Shown here piece after piece: positions 44,601-54,644 of a stretch of DNA of 64,000 nt (position 1 is its first letter; every line of letters starts with the position of its first letter). The DNA lies in NCBI RefSeq assembly GCF_000699445.3, contig NC_067196.1:7683616-7747615 (forward strand). The letters run 5' to 3'. The notes beneath the pieces are model-generated. The model was not told where the DNA came from. It worked only from the letters and a program-made list of their open reading frames with translations, and searched no databases. A program made the position numbers and the translations under genes. The DNA comes from Schistosoma haematobium. Taxonomy: Eukaryota; Platyhelminthes; Trematoda; Strigeidida; Schistosomatidae.

Positions 44601-47600
44601 CAATGGAAGACGTGAGAACAAGAAGAGGAGCTGACATAGCTTCAGGTCACTACCTGATTCTGCCCAAGATGAAACTGAGTCTAAAAACATTGGACAGCTG
44701 GAAAGACAGCAGTACAAAGGTTCAATACAGACTTTCATCGACATACTGATAAAATGAACTAATTCAAGATAACTCTCAACAACAGGTTCCAAGCCTTACA
44801 TGATGTGATCAAAGAATAACAAAATACTATAGGGGACAACTGGAAAAAGATCAAAAAAGCAATAACTTCAGCTTGTCAGGAGGTGCTGGGCCGCAACAAG
44901 CATCAACATAACGAACGGATCTCTATCGAAACCCTGGACAATATTCAAGAAAGGAAAAACGCAAAGACAGTAAGTAGCATTGTAGTGAAGAAGAACACGG
45001 GGGAGGACAGCCAGATTGTATTTAGGACAAATTACAGAATTACTTGGTAAAATAGGAAAACCATATAGTAAATCGTTAATTTGCAAAATATCATTCTATC
45101 ATATCAAACCGGGCTGTTGCTGTTGCAAACATCAATCCATTGTCTCGCATTTCATTGCTCATGCGATTTCTTACAAATTCCATTGTTTTCTCGCTCTTCT
45201 TTTCTTGATCTTCTCCATCTTCTGCTCCCAGCCATTACGTTCTTTTGACTCACGTTATATACTACTTATATCAATATAAGTAGCACGCACCACACTCGTC
45301 CCCCCTTTTAAGAAGTTGCTGTCGTAGTCTTTCTGATCTCCGTACCGCTGTGTTCTTTGGTGCTTTTCGTGATTCACACCCATGATGATCTTGAAACCAT
45401 CTCTGTAGTTGACTAGCATTTACGCGCTTCTGCTTGTCTTCTCTCCGGATCGTGTAGACCGAGCCGCGTCTCTCCGTGATTACATACGGTCCTTCCCATT
45501 TTGGAGCCAGCTTCCCCGACCCTGCTCCCCCTGCTATGGTACTTTTTCGTTCTCTACACTTTACTAGGTCCCCCACTGCAAAGGGTTTCCACGTTCTCCT
45601 CTGTTGTTCTGCTCTCTTTGTGTCTGATATTTGTTTCTTTTCCACGTTCCTTATTGCCTCTCTACTCTCTTTTCTTAACCTTGTTGTCGTCCACTTCTGT
45701 TGTTGTGGCCAGGTTTTATTATCCATTGGAAGTCGTGGTTGTCTGCCATACATGAGCAAGAAAGGTGACTTCTTGGTTGTTCCTTGTGTGGAGGAACGAT
45801 GTGCCAGCAAAATCAATGGTAACTCTTTCTCCCAATTTCCTCCTTTTGATGCTAACCATTCCTTTAACGTTCGATTGTTTCTCTCTGTAAGCCCGTTTGT
45901 CTGAGGATGATACGGTGTAGTTCGTATTCTCTTGATGCCAAACTGCTTTAAACGGGCTTTAAACTCGTCACTTTCAAAACAGGGACCCTGGTCAGTTAAT
46001 ATCATCTTCGGTATTACCTCCTTGTCCATTGTTCGTTTATCTACGTCTGCTCCCTCTTTTATCACTCTGATTACCTCTCGAAGGTTAGGGTCAGCTTTCT
46101 GCTGCCGGACGAGTTCTAATGGGTCTCCCTCTAAACTATTCACCGCGTATGCTGTTAATGGCAGGTCGGCTTCCATATCTGGTCTTGACAAGTAATCTGC
46201 CATTACGTTTTCTTTTCCTGGAACATGGCCGATACTGAAATCGTATTCTTGCAGGCGTATCATCCATCGCGCCAACTTCCCTCGGGGGTCTCTTGCTGTT
46301 TTCAACCACTGCAGGGGTTTATGGTCCGTCTCAATGTGAAATCGTCTACCTATAAGGTATCAGTCGAATAAGAGCAGAGAAATTAATGGCACAAATTCAA
46401 TACACAGAGGAAACAAACGAGTGAAGAGGAACATTAGAGCCGATAAGCAGAAATACATGGAAGAGGTAACAAGGACAGCGGTAAAAGCTGTATTAGAAAA
46501 TATGAGAAAGTTGTGTGACACAATGAAGAGACTAGCAGGGAAATATAATAAACAAGAGAGATCGATCAAGAAAAAAGGCAAGACAATCACCGAGATTCAT
46601 GAACATAGGAAGAGATAGGTAGAATAATTCGAGGAACTCTTGAATAGACCAGCTCCACTGAATATCGAAGCAGTACACACAGACCTTCCCATAGGTGTCA
46701 CTCCACCAACAAATAGTGAGAAAGCAGCAAGACCTAACGATGAATCATCTGAAGTTTTGAAGTCAGGTATAATATAGTGAACGAGAACACTAGTGGGGGC
46801 AATCGAATGTATTTTAACACAAAATTCCAGAATCGCTTAGTAAAATTTGAGGACCATACAGTAAATACTCAAGTTGCAGAATTTCAGTCAATCGTCTCAG
46901 ACTTTACGGATCTTTCATTTTCACAGCAATCATTCTCTGTTCTCGTTCTGTTCTGTTCGATCCTCTTAACCTTCTGCTTCTAGGCATTTTACTCTCGGTT
47001 GATGATATATACTACTTATATCTATCGTAATTAGTAGCACACACCTCAATAAAATTAATTGCAATTATGCTTCATGTTCTGTTCATAAAGACGTGAGAAG
47101 AAGAACAAATATTGATGGATTGGAAAGGAGGATACCTAATCAAGGTGCCAAAAAAGGAGATCCGAAAAAGTGTGAAGCTACGGAGGCATCACACTACCGT
47201 CAGTACCGGGAAATGTTTTCGACATTCCCACGATAGAAGAACACATGAAACTCAAAACAACTGTCAACCAAGCAAAGTCACAACATTCAATATGAACGTC
47301 AAGACAGCCCTACTGTGTGGAGCTGAGACGTGGAGCACTACCAAAACCATCATCAAAAGGTAAAAGTATTTATAAACACTTGTATATGAATTATACTCAA
47401 TGTTCATTGGTCGGATGTCATCATCAACAACCTACTATGGGAGGACAAACCAGCTTTCAATTGTGGAGGAAATTAGCAAAAGACGTCAGAGGTAAATAAG
47501 ACATACATTACGGAAATCACCAAAGTGCTTCACCAGGCAAGCCCTAACTTCGAATCCTGAAGGAAAACAGAAAAGAGGAAGAACAAAGAACACACTGCTC

Positions 47601-50600
47601 CGAGAACTAAAAGCAGATAAGAAATGGATGTATAGCAACTAGAAAGAACTGGAAAAGATTGTCCAGGACAAAGTTGGACGGAGAACGCTGGTGAATGGCC
47701 TATGCTCCTCGACGAGGGGTAACAGGCGTAAGTATGTAAGTAATGTAGAAATAAACGATTGTGTTAACTACGTCTTCATTTTTGTGTTCCTAAGTCCCTC
47801 TGAATTAATTAGCTGAGGACTAGTATATACAACAGCCAAGCTCATAAATTCTTCAAGAATCAACAATTTGTAACAGATCTCACACTGCCATCAACCCGTC
47901 TACCTAACATTCATTGAACGACCATGTTTCAAGCGTTCTTGCACTTTGAAAGTTATTGTGGTTACATATGAAATTAAAATGACATTACAGTTGAGTTTAA
48001 ACTAAATGAATTGGTACATAACTCGATAGACATTCAATATATAATATAGAATTTGCCGGTGTTTATGGTACTTAACTAATTGAAGTCGTGTAGTCAAACA
48101 CCACTTCATTTCATGGAACAACACGAGATGTATGCGAAAAGTATCATTTATTCACTCAACGGTCAGTTTATAGATTTAAATCTCGTTCACTTATGCATGT
48201 AATCATATATATTAGTTTTTTCAATCACTATCACTTTCTTATGAACCAATTGTTGATTTAATCAGTATCATTTAAAGACAGCAAGTCTAACATCAGCCTC
48301 ATTAGTTTCTTCCATATCGTATCTTCATAAACACTGACTTATCATAAATACTTGATTTACCAAATAATCCCTAGTTAAAATAAAAAACTCAAATAATTGT
48401 GTTTCGGTACCTTCACCTCAATTTAAAGCTAAACTAACAGAAACGAACAGTTAAATGATTTTTTATTCAGAGATGGATTTGGCTAGCAGTGGTATCCAGG
48501 ACGTGCGTTTCACTCGATATATAACTCTTTAATTATATGTACGACATATATTAAAAAGAGACTGATAAATTGAATTCGTAAGTGTCAATAGGAAGGTTCA
48601 AACAACAAACACATATCAACTATACGATTCATACAAAACTCTATTGGCTTAAAAGAATCAGTCAATCAGCTACAATGTGGTACTAGGCACATACATGCAT
48701 CGATCCAAGTTGCCATACCTCATTAGTACAAAAAAGATGAACACCGGATTCATAGAAGTAGTTAATTCAATGGTGGTAATATATAAAAGAAAGACTGCAC
48801 ATAAGGACATAGTACAGGAAAAAAGAATTAGTTCGTAGAAAGAAAGATATGAAGCGATTTTAATTTAAGGGAAGATAGAGAGTGTATACACCTACGCCAA
48901 TGTGATCGATTCTGAGCCATGTTACACAGTCTATAAATGTTGGTTACGATAGTCACACAGACCCCAACCGAGTAGTCTGCATCTACCAACGTGGCTCAGG
49001 CCAGAAGTTTATGACTGCAAGCACTGACCCACCTCTTAGTTTGGCCTCCGCAAACTTTCTTCCATCGTCTCCAACACTCGTCAGCATTGCGCGTCGTGGT
49101 AATCGGTGTTCAGGCATACGTACCACGTGACCCAGCCATCTCAGTCGATGAGGATTCACAACCTCATCAATTGATTTACCATCATTCCCTAATACCCTAC
49201 GTCTAACCTCACTATTACTTACTCGGCGATCCCAGCAGATGCGGACAATATTTCTAAAGCATCTGTGGTCAAGTACTAGTAGCTTATGAGTATCTTCTAC
49301 TGTTGATGGCCACGTTTCGCAGCCGTAAAGTAGAACAGAACGAACTGCCGCACAGTACATTCGTCCCTTAATTGATAGACAGATACTTCATCTTCGCCAT
49401 AGGTGACGTAAGTTAACAAAAGCCAAACGAGGTTTTCGAATCCGTGTAGAGATTTCGTCAGACACCAACCTATTTGGGCTGATTAGATTTCCAAGATAAG
49501 TGAAGCATTTAGAGGGAGAGAAGCGCATCTTAAACACTCCGGTATTGTTGCTCAGTACTATCAAAATAATAAATAATCATTGAGAATTCCAAAACATCCA
49601 TACTAATTCTACATACAGAAACTATCAAATACCCGTATATCAACACCTACTGAGTAATTATAATGATACAGTAATTTCGAAATAGTAACACTATTGATAA
49701 GATACTAGATAATATCATCTTTAAAAAATCTTAAACTAAATATTGAACAATAATAACTTAACATTTTTCAGTGTCAATGATTAACTCATCAACTAAATAA
49801 CTTGATACATCCCTTCAGTTATTCACTGTGCATCTTTAAGATTTCAACTAATTAATATGATTATAATCATTGGTAATAATGCAAATGTATTTTATTGCTA
49901 AGTATCAAACATATCATTACAATGAAACTGTTATTACGATCTTAAAATTCATTGTCAATAAACAAACGTGACCGTTTACAATTACATTATTATGAAAGAA
50001 GGATTATTTTCAACCTAAAAGTAAGATTTATTTAATGTGACCTGCTTTCTTACAGTCATTATCAATCAAATACTCATTTCAATATATATATATATATTAA
50101 ACTATACACGTCATACATTGTATTTAACCTATATCTACTGCTTAACTTGAAATGTAATAACATGCATATCACAATTGAAACGATTCAACAACGAAAGAAA
50201 AAAAGACGCTTTGATCTAGATAAGTTCAATACCGAGTAATATCAATCAAATTGTCAAAATTATTAGATTTTCAAGATACTTAAAATGATCAAAGCTTTAT
50301 TTAAGATAATAATTGAAATATTGAATGACAGATTCTTATGAGGTCACCAATTTCATATCTTGAGTAAAGTATTTTATAATATTAAATACATATTGAATGT
50401 TTATATACTACTAATTAATCCAGTAATTCCATATAGGCAACAATTTCTTTGATAATCGTTTTATTAATTAACAAAGAATAAAATGATTAGTATTTGAACG
50501 AAGAATATTCTTTTCGATAAATTCTCTTCAGGTTCCTACAATTCAATATATCCAAATTAATAATCCGAAAAATGGCCAGGTTTAGGGCAAACTACATCGT

Positions 50601-52407
50601 TTAAAGCATGTGAATTTAGGATTGTGATAAACAAAATACAATAAAATTGTTAATGTTGATATGACTCAGATAGAATGTTAACTTGAATCTGCGTATATGT
50701 TAAATGAAATTTTAAGATCCATGATCAGAATAAATATGGGTTTTGACCCATATAATTGTAGAACCTGAAGCGAATTTATCGAAAAGAATGTTCTTCGTTC
50801 AAATACTAGTCTTTCAATATGACGGGGACCTTTAAACGAATAAAACGATTATTTATAAGAAACGTAAACTCAAAACTGAAACTGTTTCTTATAGTTTCAT
50901 TATTCGTTGTTTGTATGATGAAAAAAGATAGTCCAATTTGTGTTGACAGATAAATTAACATCGCGAATTAAAAAAGTAGACATTATATAGTTGAGTTCAT
51001 GAGTCAATCGAGGCTGAACCACTATGAAAAATCTGGAAGCATTAGACGGCCATTCCGTCCTATTATGGAACTCCTCAATAGTGCGCATCCACGATCCCGC
51101 CTCGTGAGATTCCAACCTACGACATTCGATCTCACGTACGAACAGTTATTCTGTAGACCACTGGGCCGGCATCCGACGGTATTAATGTCCGAATCCAACT
51201 AATCCACGAAATTGAGCGACACATCTACCATTGTCTTCAGTGAGTTACTATCTCACAACTGACCCGGTCGAACTTCACTGGTCACGGGTTTTCACTAGAA
51301 CTCCAGAGAATACCTCTTGAAACCAGTCACTAGTGAGCATTCAATGATTATTATTACGAGAAGAGCTTTTGTGAAGACTTTAGTAATTTTATAGTTGAAT
51401 CCACGAGGAGTCTCACAATAGGACGAAACAGACGTCCAATGCTTCCAGGTTTTCCATGATGGTCTAGCTTCAATTGACTCACGATCTCAACTATTAAATT
51501 ACTAAAATCTTTACAAAACCCCTTTTGAAAGTAGACATTGGTCAGAATACTTTGGGTCATTTATTTGCAGTGACATTTCTTATTGTGTATAAACCGAACA
51601 CTTTTATTTTTTATAATAGGCAATTGATTGTTTTAGAAGAAATCTAAGTTAACAGACTTCTTGAGTGTATTCCAAGGGTTCAAAAATAAGTTATCCTCAT
51701 TCTGAACGTGAATCTAATAGTTCTTCATTTCGTCAGCATACGAAGGAATGAGCGAACTGATACTTCATTCGGTACTATACTCTATCCCTTTTTGATTTAT
51801 TTTGCCTTCATCAATACATTAATTTTTGAACTAGATAAGTAAGTGGTTTATCAAATTTCCTTAAATAAACTGTATAAATGCGCTCGATTTTTAAATGACA
51901 GTAATCGTTTCATTACACTATCCGAAGGTTTTATAACTGTGAACACATCAATTTTTATATGGTAATATATGATGATAAATGACATATATATTAATTAAAT
52001 AATACTTACATATTTTCAGTCAACAAATCTCCAACAATACTAGAAATATTCTCAAGTAAATTACCAAACACAGTATAATTATACTGTTGAGAAGTGCTAT
52101 CAGGATCTATAGAATGACAACGATAAAGGAAATTACAAACAATGGACTGTAGATAACTGAATAAACCCATAGTTGGAAGATTTACTGAACGAACATGGCA
52201 TGTGTTCTCATTGACTGGTGGTGATTCAGTTCGCATTCCAACTAAAATAATTGGGATCATCAAAGGGACTAAGATTTCAGCTAAGAGAAACCAAGGGCGT
52301 CGTTTACGAAGTAAGAAATTTTTCCACATCAACAACTGATAATGTATAAAGAATTCTTTGGATTTTGACAATGAAACTTTAGTATCTTTATAATTTGGAT
52401 CTTTCAT
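31616..52407 (-). CDS. ABC transporter subfamily A, full-size, three exons (2346 aa)
   Basis: Exons, minus strand: 52407-52010, 42562-36907, 32602-31616; CDS 7041 nt including the stop. Both introns are GT...AG and phases match. Layout follows the ABCA family: TM1 at residues ~39-58, large extracellular loop, TM2-6, NBD1 (Walker A G922-S929, LSGGQ 1021-1025, Walker B 1041-1047), regulatory region, TM7, second extracellular loop, TM8-12, NBD2 (Walker A G2065-T2072, YSGGN 2164-2168). The C-terminus ends ...[11 protein letters not shown], close to the conserved VFVNFA of ABCA1. ABCA proteins use ATP to move lipids or sterols across membranes; the substrate cannot be told here. Length is normal (ABCA1 is ~2260). 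Poly-Asn and poly-Gln runs lie in loops. Unusually, one exon holds ~80% of the protein. Confidence 0.93.
32985..33085 (+). mobile_element. SINE-B 3' tail fragment
   Basis: atgcttccaggttttcaatg, gtggactaacgtcaatccgg, tttatgatctcaatgaaaaa: only the last ~100 bases of SINE-B, in ABCA intron 2. Confidence 0.6.
33725..33850 (-). mobile_element. Degraded SM-alpha fragment
   Basis: gtgtctagtagcacaatcca ... gtatttgtgatctgtcagct ... agatgtatctggactccact is an eroded reverse SM-alpha hammerhead segment. The core is lost. Confidence 0.5.
33860..35055. other. ABCA intron 2 sequence, nothing recognised
   Basis: AT-rich, no open frame or named repeat seen. Confidence 0.4.
35060..35392 (-). mobile_element. 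Full-length SM-alpha SINE
   Basis: Tail (cttggtattgttttatttga) at the left, then hammerhead (35215-35265, minus) and the tRNA-like head at the right (ctactgagtcctgatacccac). The hammerhead keeps CTGACGA and GAAA but stem II is disturbed (tcctaaatgggagg). It is followed at once by an inverted partial copy. Confidence 0.78.
35395..35578. mobile_element. SM-alpha copy with inverted 5' body
   Basis: Bases 35395-35425 are the SM-alpha 3' end in reverse (ttcacttggttatgttttac). Bases 35427-35578 run forward from inside the tRNA-like head through box B-like and hammerhead (ctgacgagtcccaaataggt) to the post-cleavage segment. The GAAA core has become GGAA, so inactive. Confidence 0.68.
35649..36173 (-). 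mobile_element. Solo LTR, inverted sister of 5726-6243
   Basis: On the minus strand it begins TGTTATATCC and ends GTCATAACA. It is similar along its length to the 5726-6243 LTR, including tatagattgt/taaattatag and gtgaacgtgggagac segments. Flanks CCAAT (35644-35648) and CTAAT (36174-36178) match at four of five positions, consistent with an aged target duplication. Confidence 0.8.
36463..36744 (-). CDS. Possible small nested gene in ABCA intron 2 (93 aa)
   Basis: ATG at 36744 to a TAA overlapping an AATAAA hexamer. The product is basic and has ordered-looking segments ([40 protein letters not shown]) and more balanced codons than the ABCA exons. It is unlike the low-complexity random frames nearby. 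I recognise no family. It could be a single-exon small gene, a processed pseudogene, or an alternative 3' exon, and the start context is unverified. Confidence 0.35.
   Translation of the reverse strand: MSFNRIIYSAAFLKSVQPFVVKVTKNLIRDNMVAGNIQRKECTLFRCSFTELLTSNWRSLNIYRQDRPRRKKRKLIEILCAENSILYQKYNIE
36907..42562 (-). CDS. ABCA gene exon 2 (giant exon: ECD1, TM2-6, NBD1, TM7, ECD2, TM8-12)
   Basis: 5656 bases with no stop from the acceptor tttatttattag|AAC to ...RISK|GTATAT. In order: extracellular loop 1; the family hallmark [20 protein letters not shown] after TM2; TM3-6; NBD1 with [26 protein letters not shown] and the H-loop [10 protein letters not shown]; a linker rich in Asn, Gln and Ser; TM7; extracellular loop 2 with several cysteines; TM8-12; then an acidic (E/D/N) run and [11 protein letters not shown], as expected just before NBD2. 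Codon use is extremely AT-rich. Open frames on the opposite strand are shadows. Confidence 0.95.
42640..43489 (+). mobile_element. Gypsy LTR fragment, ~430-bp block and second LTR
   Basis: Bases 42640-42765 match the first part of the gypsy LTR forward (gctacttatattgatataag, aatgtatttaagtagaagat). Bases 43222-43489 match the LTR forward again (tgttactgatgtcgatagag ... cacttgtgttcactgca). The block between (42766-43221) recurs, with the second LTR, as an inverted copy at 24545-25230. It may be a deleted element or an insertion within an LTR. Confidence 0.65.
43545..43815. mobile_element. SINE-B foldback (reverse then forward)
   Basis: Bases 43545-43682 are SINE-B in reverse from tail to box B (gagatcatgaattgatcaat ... 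gtaggattcgaatccagg). Bases 43683-43815 run forward from the pre-hammerhead segment to the tail (atacgcactactaaaaagtc ... cagttaatgatctcaatt). Tails lie at both outer ends. Hammerheads decayed. Confidence 0.7.
44981..45294 (-). repeat. Gypsy 3' LTR (314 bp)
   Basis: Minus strand TGTGGTGCGTGCTACTTATA ... TTCTTCACTACA: TG...CA ends, polypurine tract just upstream. It is the reference copy for the LTR family also seen at 11405-12055, 24545-24770, 29688-29978, 42640-42765, 43222-43489 and 46773-47045. Confidence 0.85.
44981..46354 (-). mobile_element. Truncated Ty3/gypsy retrotransposon inside the RTE
   Basis: The minus-strand frame starts in the middle of RNase H ([42 protein letters not shown]). 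It skips the zinc-binding domain and first catalytic Asp of integrase ([18 protein letters not shown] joins [14 protein letters not shown] by an in-frame deletion) and continues with the integrase end ([20 protein letters not shown]) and a chromodomain-like or tail region ([17 protein letters not shown]). The frame runs on into the LTR. A polypurine tract (aaaaggggggacgag) immediately precedes the 3' LTR (45294-44981). The 5' half and 5' LTR are missing. Confidence 0.85.
46773..47045 (-). mobile_element. Solo gypsy LTR inside the RTE
   Basis: Minus strand TGTGTGCTACT...tagtgaacgagaacac complement. It matches the 44981-45294 LTR throughout (gtgggggcaatcgaatgtat, gaggaccatacagtaaatac). RTE coding sequence continues on both sides. 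Confidence 0.78.
47760..48470. other. ABCA intron 1 sequence, nothing recognised
   Basis: AT-rich with no open frame or named repeat. Confidence 0.4.
48472..48545 (-). mobile_element. Degraded SM-alpha hammerhead segment
   Basis: ggctagcagtggtatccagg, acgtgcgtttcactcgatat: only the post-cleavage and GAAA side survives in reverse; stem II and the CTGANGA side are gone. Confidence 0.6.
48655..49545 (-). mobile_element. CR1-like non-LTR retrotransposon 3' fragment
   Basis: The minus-strand frame [90 protein letters not shown] is the familiar reverse-transcriptase C-terminal region. It is preceded (49360-49545) by frameshifted upstream sequence and followed by a ~320-base 3' UTR ending in a degenerate (TGAC)n at 48655. 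Truncated and inactive. Confidence 0.82.
49550..50985. other. ABCA intron 1 sequence, nothing recognised
   Basis: AT-rich; short (AT)n near 50083-50097. Two segments around 50480-50530 and 50770-50830 share inverted words (gaagaatattcttttcgata / tatcgaaaagaatgttcttc), a possible degenerate inverted repeat of unknown type. Confidence 0.4.
50990..51345 (-). mobile_element. SINE-B, full-length with leader
   Basis: Reverse orientation from tail (gagtcaatcgaggctgaacc) through hammerhead (ttgaggag/ggaatgg, core damaged) and tRNA-like part to the long leader (gacccggtcgaacttcactg ... acctcttgaaaccagtcact). Confidence 0.75.
51350..51535. mobile_element. SINE-B foldback: inverted tail plus body
   Basis: Bases 51357-51408 are the tail in reverse (agagcttttgtgaagacttt, agtaattttatagttga). 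From 51409 the hammerhead and tail run forward (gaggagtctcacaataggac, gaaacagacgtccaatgctt) to 51530 (ctttacaaaacccctttt). Both outer ends are tail sequence. Confidence 0.75.
51540..52005. other. ABCA intron 1 sequence next to exon 1
   Basis: No gene or repeat recognised between the SINE and the exon 1 donor. Confidence 0.4.
52010..52407 (-). CDS. ABCA gene exon 1 (N-terminus, TM1)
   Basis: Residues 1-132 plus two bases. [16 protein letters not shown] followed by a hydrophobic segment to ~residue 58 is the ABCA N-terminal signature. Cysteines in HVRSV- and [13 protein letters not shown] segments begin the first extracellular loop. It ends AAAATAT|GTAAG; the AT joins A of exon 2 to give Ile133. 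An acceptor-like cttttcag lies at 52459-52452, leaving a 44-nt 5' UTR, so the transcript may be trans-spliced or have an upstream non-coding exon. This UTR holds a six-codon upstream ORF (ATG AAT ... TAA). Confidence 0.9.
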
Positions 52408-52451
52408 GATTAAAATGTTTTAATTTTATTGATAGAAATTCATGGGATAAT

Positions 52452-52459
52452 CTGAAAAG
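52452..52459 (-). promoter_or_regulatory. Splice-acceptor-like site upstream of the ABCA start codon
   Basis: Minus-strand cttttcag preceded by a T-rich stretch, 44 bases ahead of the ATG. It could accept a spliced leader or an upstream 5' UTR exon; both happen in schistosomes. The sequence alone cannot separate them. Confidence 0.45.
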
Positions 52460-53094
52460 TTAAGATAAAACAAATTCCTAAGAACAAATCATCAAGTTAC
52501 AACAGAAAGAATCAATATTCATACAATTCAAAAATTCCTTATATCAGCCACTCTAATTTAGATATCAGCCTGAATGAGTCGAGACATCAGAATCCACCAT
52601 ATTTACAGTCAAATGATTGAGATACAAAGCAGATGATTGATTTTATCATCCGTTGATATTAACTGTAGAACTATTAGGAAGCAGAAAGTATTAGGTAGAC
52701 TCTCTATTTTAACAGCCTGCATCACTGACCACACACGATATTGAAACAAAGACTTTTACAATACTTTGTGGGACATGCGTTAGTATTCAGTGGTACACAT
52801 TCGTTAACTTCGGTCAGTAGATAAAATAACGTAACTCTTGTAATCGAGTGAAACCGCAGGATAAACATCATGCTTCTCGGTGAACTGACCCCGTAAGTCA
52901 CAGCTTTCGATAAAGACTGCGAAATTTACTAAGAACTAAATGCCTTCAGTTGAAGTTCATTGGAAGTTGTGAACTTGTATCGTTGAAAAGTTTCCAAATC
53001 CCACCTGCTTCTCAACGATTCTTCAAATGATATGAACATGTGCTAAAAGATATGCTCAGTACCAAGAAATTTTCACAATTCAAATCAAAAACTG

Positions 53095-53272
53095 ATCTAA
53101 GTTAGACCACCATCGAAAACGTGCAGGCACTGGACGACCATCTCGTCCCAGTGTGGAGCTCCCTAGCAGTGCGTGTCCAGAACCTCCCGTCTCGCAACCT
53201 AACGCTAAAATCAGCTAGTGAATTGAAATGTGAAAATGTTATAATCTCCATAAAACACCTATGCTATAATCA
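53095..53272. mobile_element. SINE-B copy with inverted 5' segment
   Basis: Bases 53100-53205 are hammerhead and adjoining body in reverse (gttagaccaccatcgaaaac, tggacgaccatctcgtccca). Bases 53212-53272 are the tail forward (agctagtgaattgaaatgtg, taatctccataaaacacc). The break falls in 'ggtctagctt' on both sides. Confidence 0.6.
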
Positions 53273-53529
53273 AGAAATTACCCTATTAAAGTTTTAGTAT
53301 CTTTAGCAATAGAATTCTGCCAGCGCTTCCATGAAAGCACATGATAATAACAAATAAGAATCTTTTTAAAGATCACTAGACTGGTTTGATTCTAAACATA
53401 CCGGAGTGCATAGAGGATAACATAAATCAGGATGAAGGATAGATTTTTACAAACGATTTACCTATATTTATATTTCTGGTAGAGAATACAAAAAAAAGCA
53501 AATTCCTTCATTATTTTATAACCATAAAC

Positions 53530-53850
53530 AGTCTAAATTCACTTAGTATTGTTTGTTTGAATCTTCCGCATTGATGTTTAGAACTGCGATCCATCACTCT
53601 CTTATTGGGATATGTGCATACTGTGCGTATTGCCTCAATATTGCCTTAACTCACAAGCATTATACGCAAAGATGGATAGTGACTAGCAGTGAACTCAGTA
53701 GCTAAGTGGATAACGCGGTGGTGTTTAAGTTCGAGCCCCAGAGTGAACATCAACTCTGATTTCCAGGTACATCCAACTGACAAGTCCCAAGTAGGACGAA
53801 ATACGCGTTCTGAATTCCACTGCTAGCCACTATCCATCTTCACATAAACA
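53530..53850. mobile_element. SM-alpha copy with inverted halves
   Basis: Bases 53535-53692 are the 3' half in reverse (cacttagtattgtttgtttg ... gatggatagtgactagcagt). Bases 53694-53845 are the 5' half forward: box A-like ctcagtagctaagtggataa, hammerhead ctgacaagtcccaagtagga, cgaaatacgcgttctgaatt. The halves overlap in the 'ccactgctag(c/t)cactatccatc' word. The core reads CTGACAA, so inactive. Confidence 0.72.
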
Positions 53851-54644
53851 GCCGAGTTTAACTGATATTTCATTAATAAATTTAGTTTGTAATATTTCTT
53901 TTAAAAGTATTCTGAAATCGATTCAAAGCTGTAGCATTATCAATTGTGTTTATAAAATATTATATCATAACAACGAATATATATATATAACGCACTTGAA
54001 AAACGAAGTATTCTGTAAATATATTCATAGGTCACTACCAGCATTCTAACCACCATACCTTTCTTCAAGCAAATATAATTTTGTATTCATATAGAATATT
54101 TAGAAAGGTCAAATTGATAGACTTTTATTTGGTCTACGATATACTTTATCTGTTATCAACACATTTTAATATCAACATACGAAATTTAACTAAATTACAC
54201 GCTAATGTAGAATACATAGAATTTCATTTGTGATGAATTCTGATCAATGAATAATAAGGTGAAAGAAGATTAGACCTTCAGTGACTTATTTTTGTTCAAC
54301 TTTTTTTTAAAGTACATTTTAACTACAGTACTCTTTGAGTAATGGCTTAAGTAAGTACACTGTTTAATAGGACAAAATAAGTGCAACTTAAGCAGATAGA
54401 AGATCAATTGACGTTGATGTGAAGTCCGGTTATAATTCTTAAATTATCAAATGAATTGTATGATATTTCCATATATGTTTTTGATACTGTTGACCGTCAA
54501 AAAACATTATGAAAATTTCTTAACATCACAACTACTGTACATTAAAAGTATAAACGTACAGGAATGAATCATTTGAGTTATTTACTAAGCTCTTTGAGGC
54601 AGAAATCTAACAATAACTATTAAAATCAGAATGTGTTTTGTGGA

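Larger units (their letters stand above)
43945..47742 (+). mobile_element. RTE retrotransposon interrupted by a gypsy element and a solo LTR
   Basis: Endonuclease domain at ~43970-44730: [12 protein letters not shown] start, [60 protein letters not shown]. The linker to the RT continues at 44756-44980, resumes at 46362 after the gypsy insertion, and again at ~47046 after a solo LTR ([14 protein letters not shown]). A deletion near 47225 then joins the start of the RT to its thumb ([15 protein letters not shown]). The 3' end (gacggagaacgctggtgaat) and gtaagta tail are at 47690-47742. Frameshifts and stops make it non-functional. Confidence 0.85.

Noticed and set aside
45476..45904. 142-codon plus-strand open frame
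   Set aside because: Antisense of gypsy integrase; the minus frame has clear integrase motifs.
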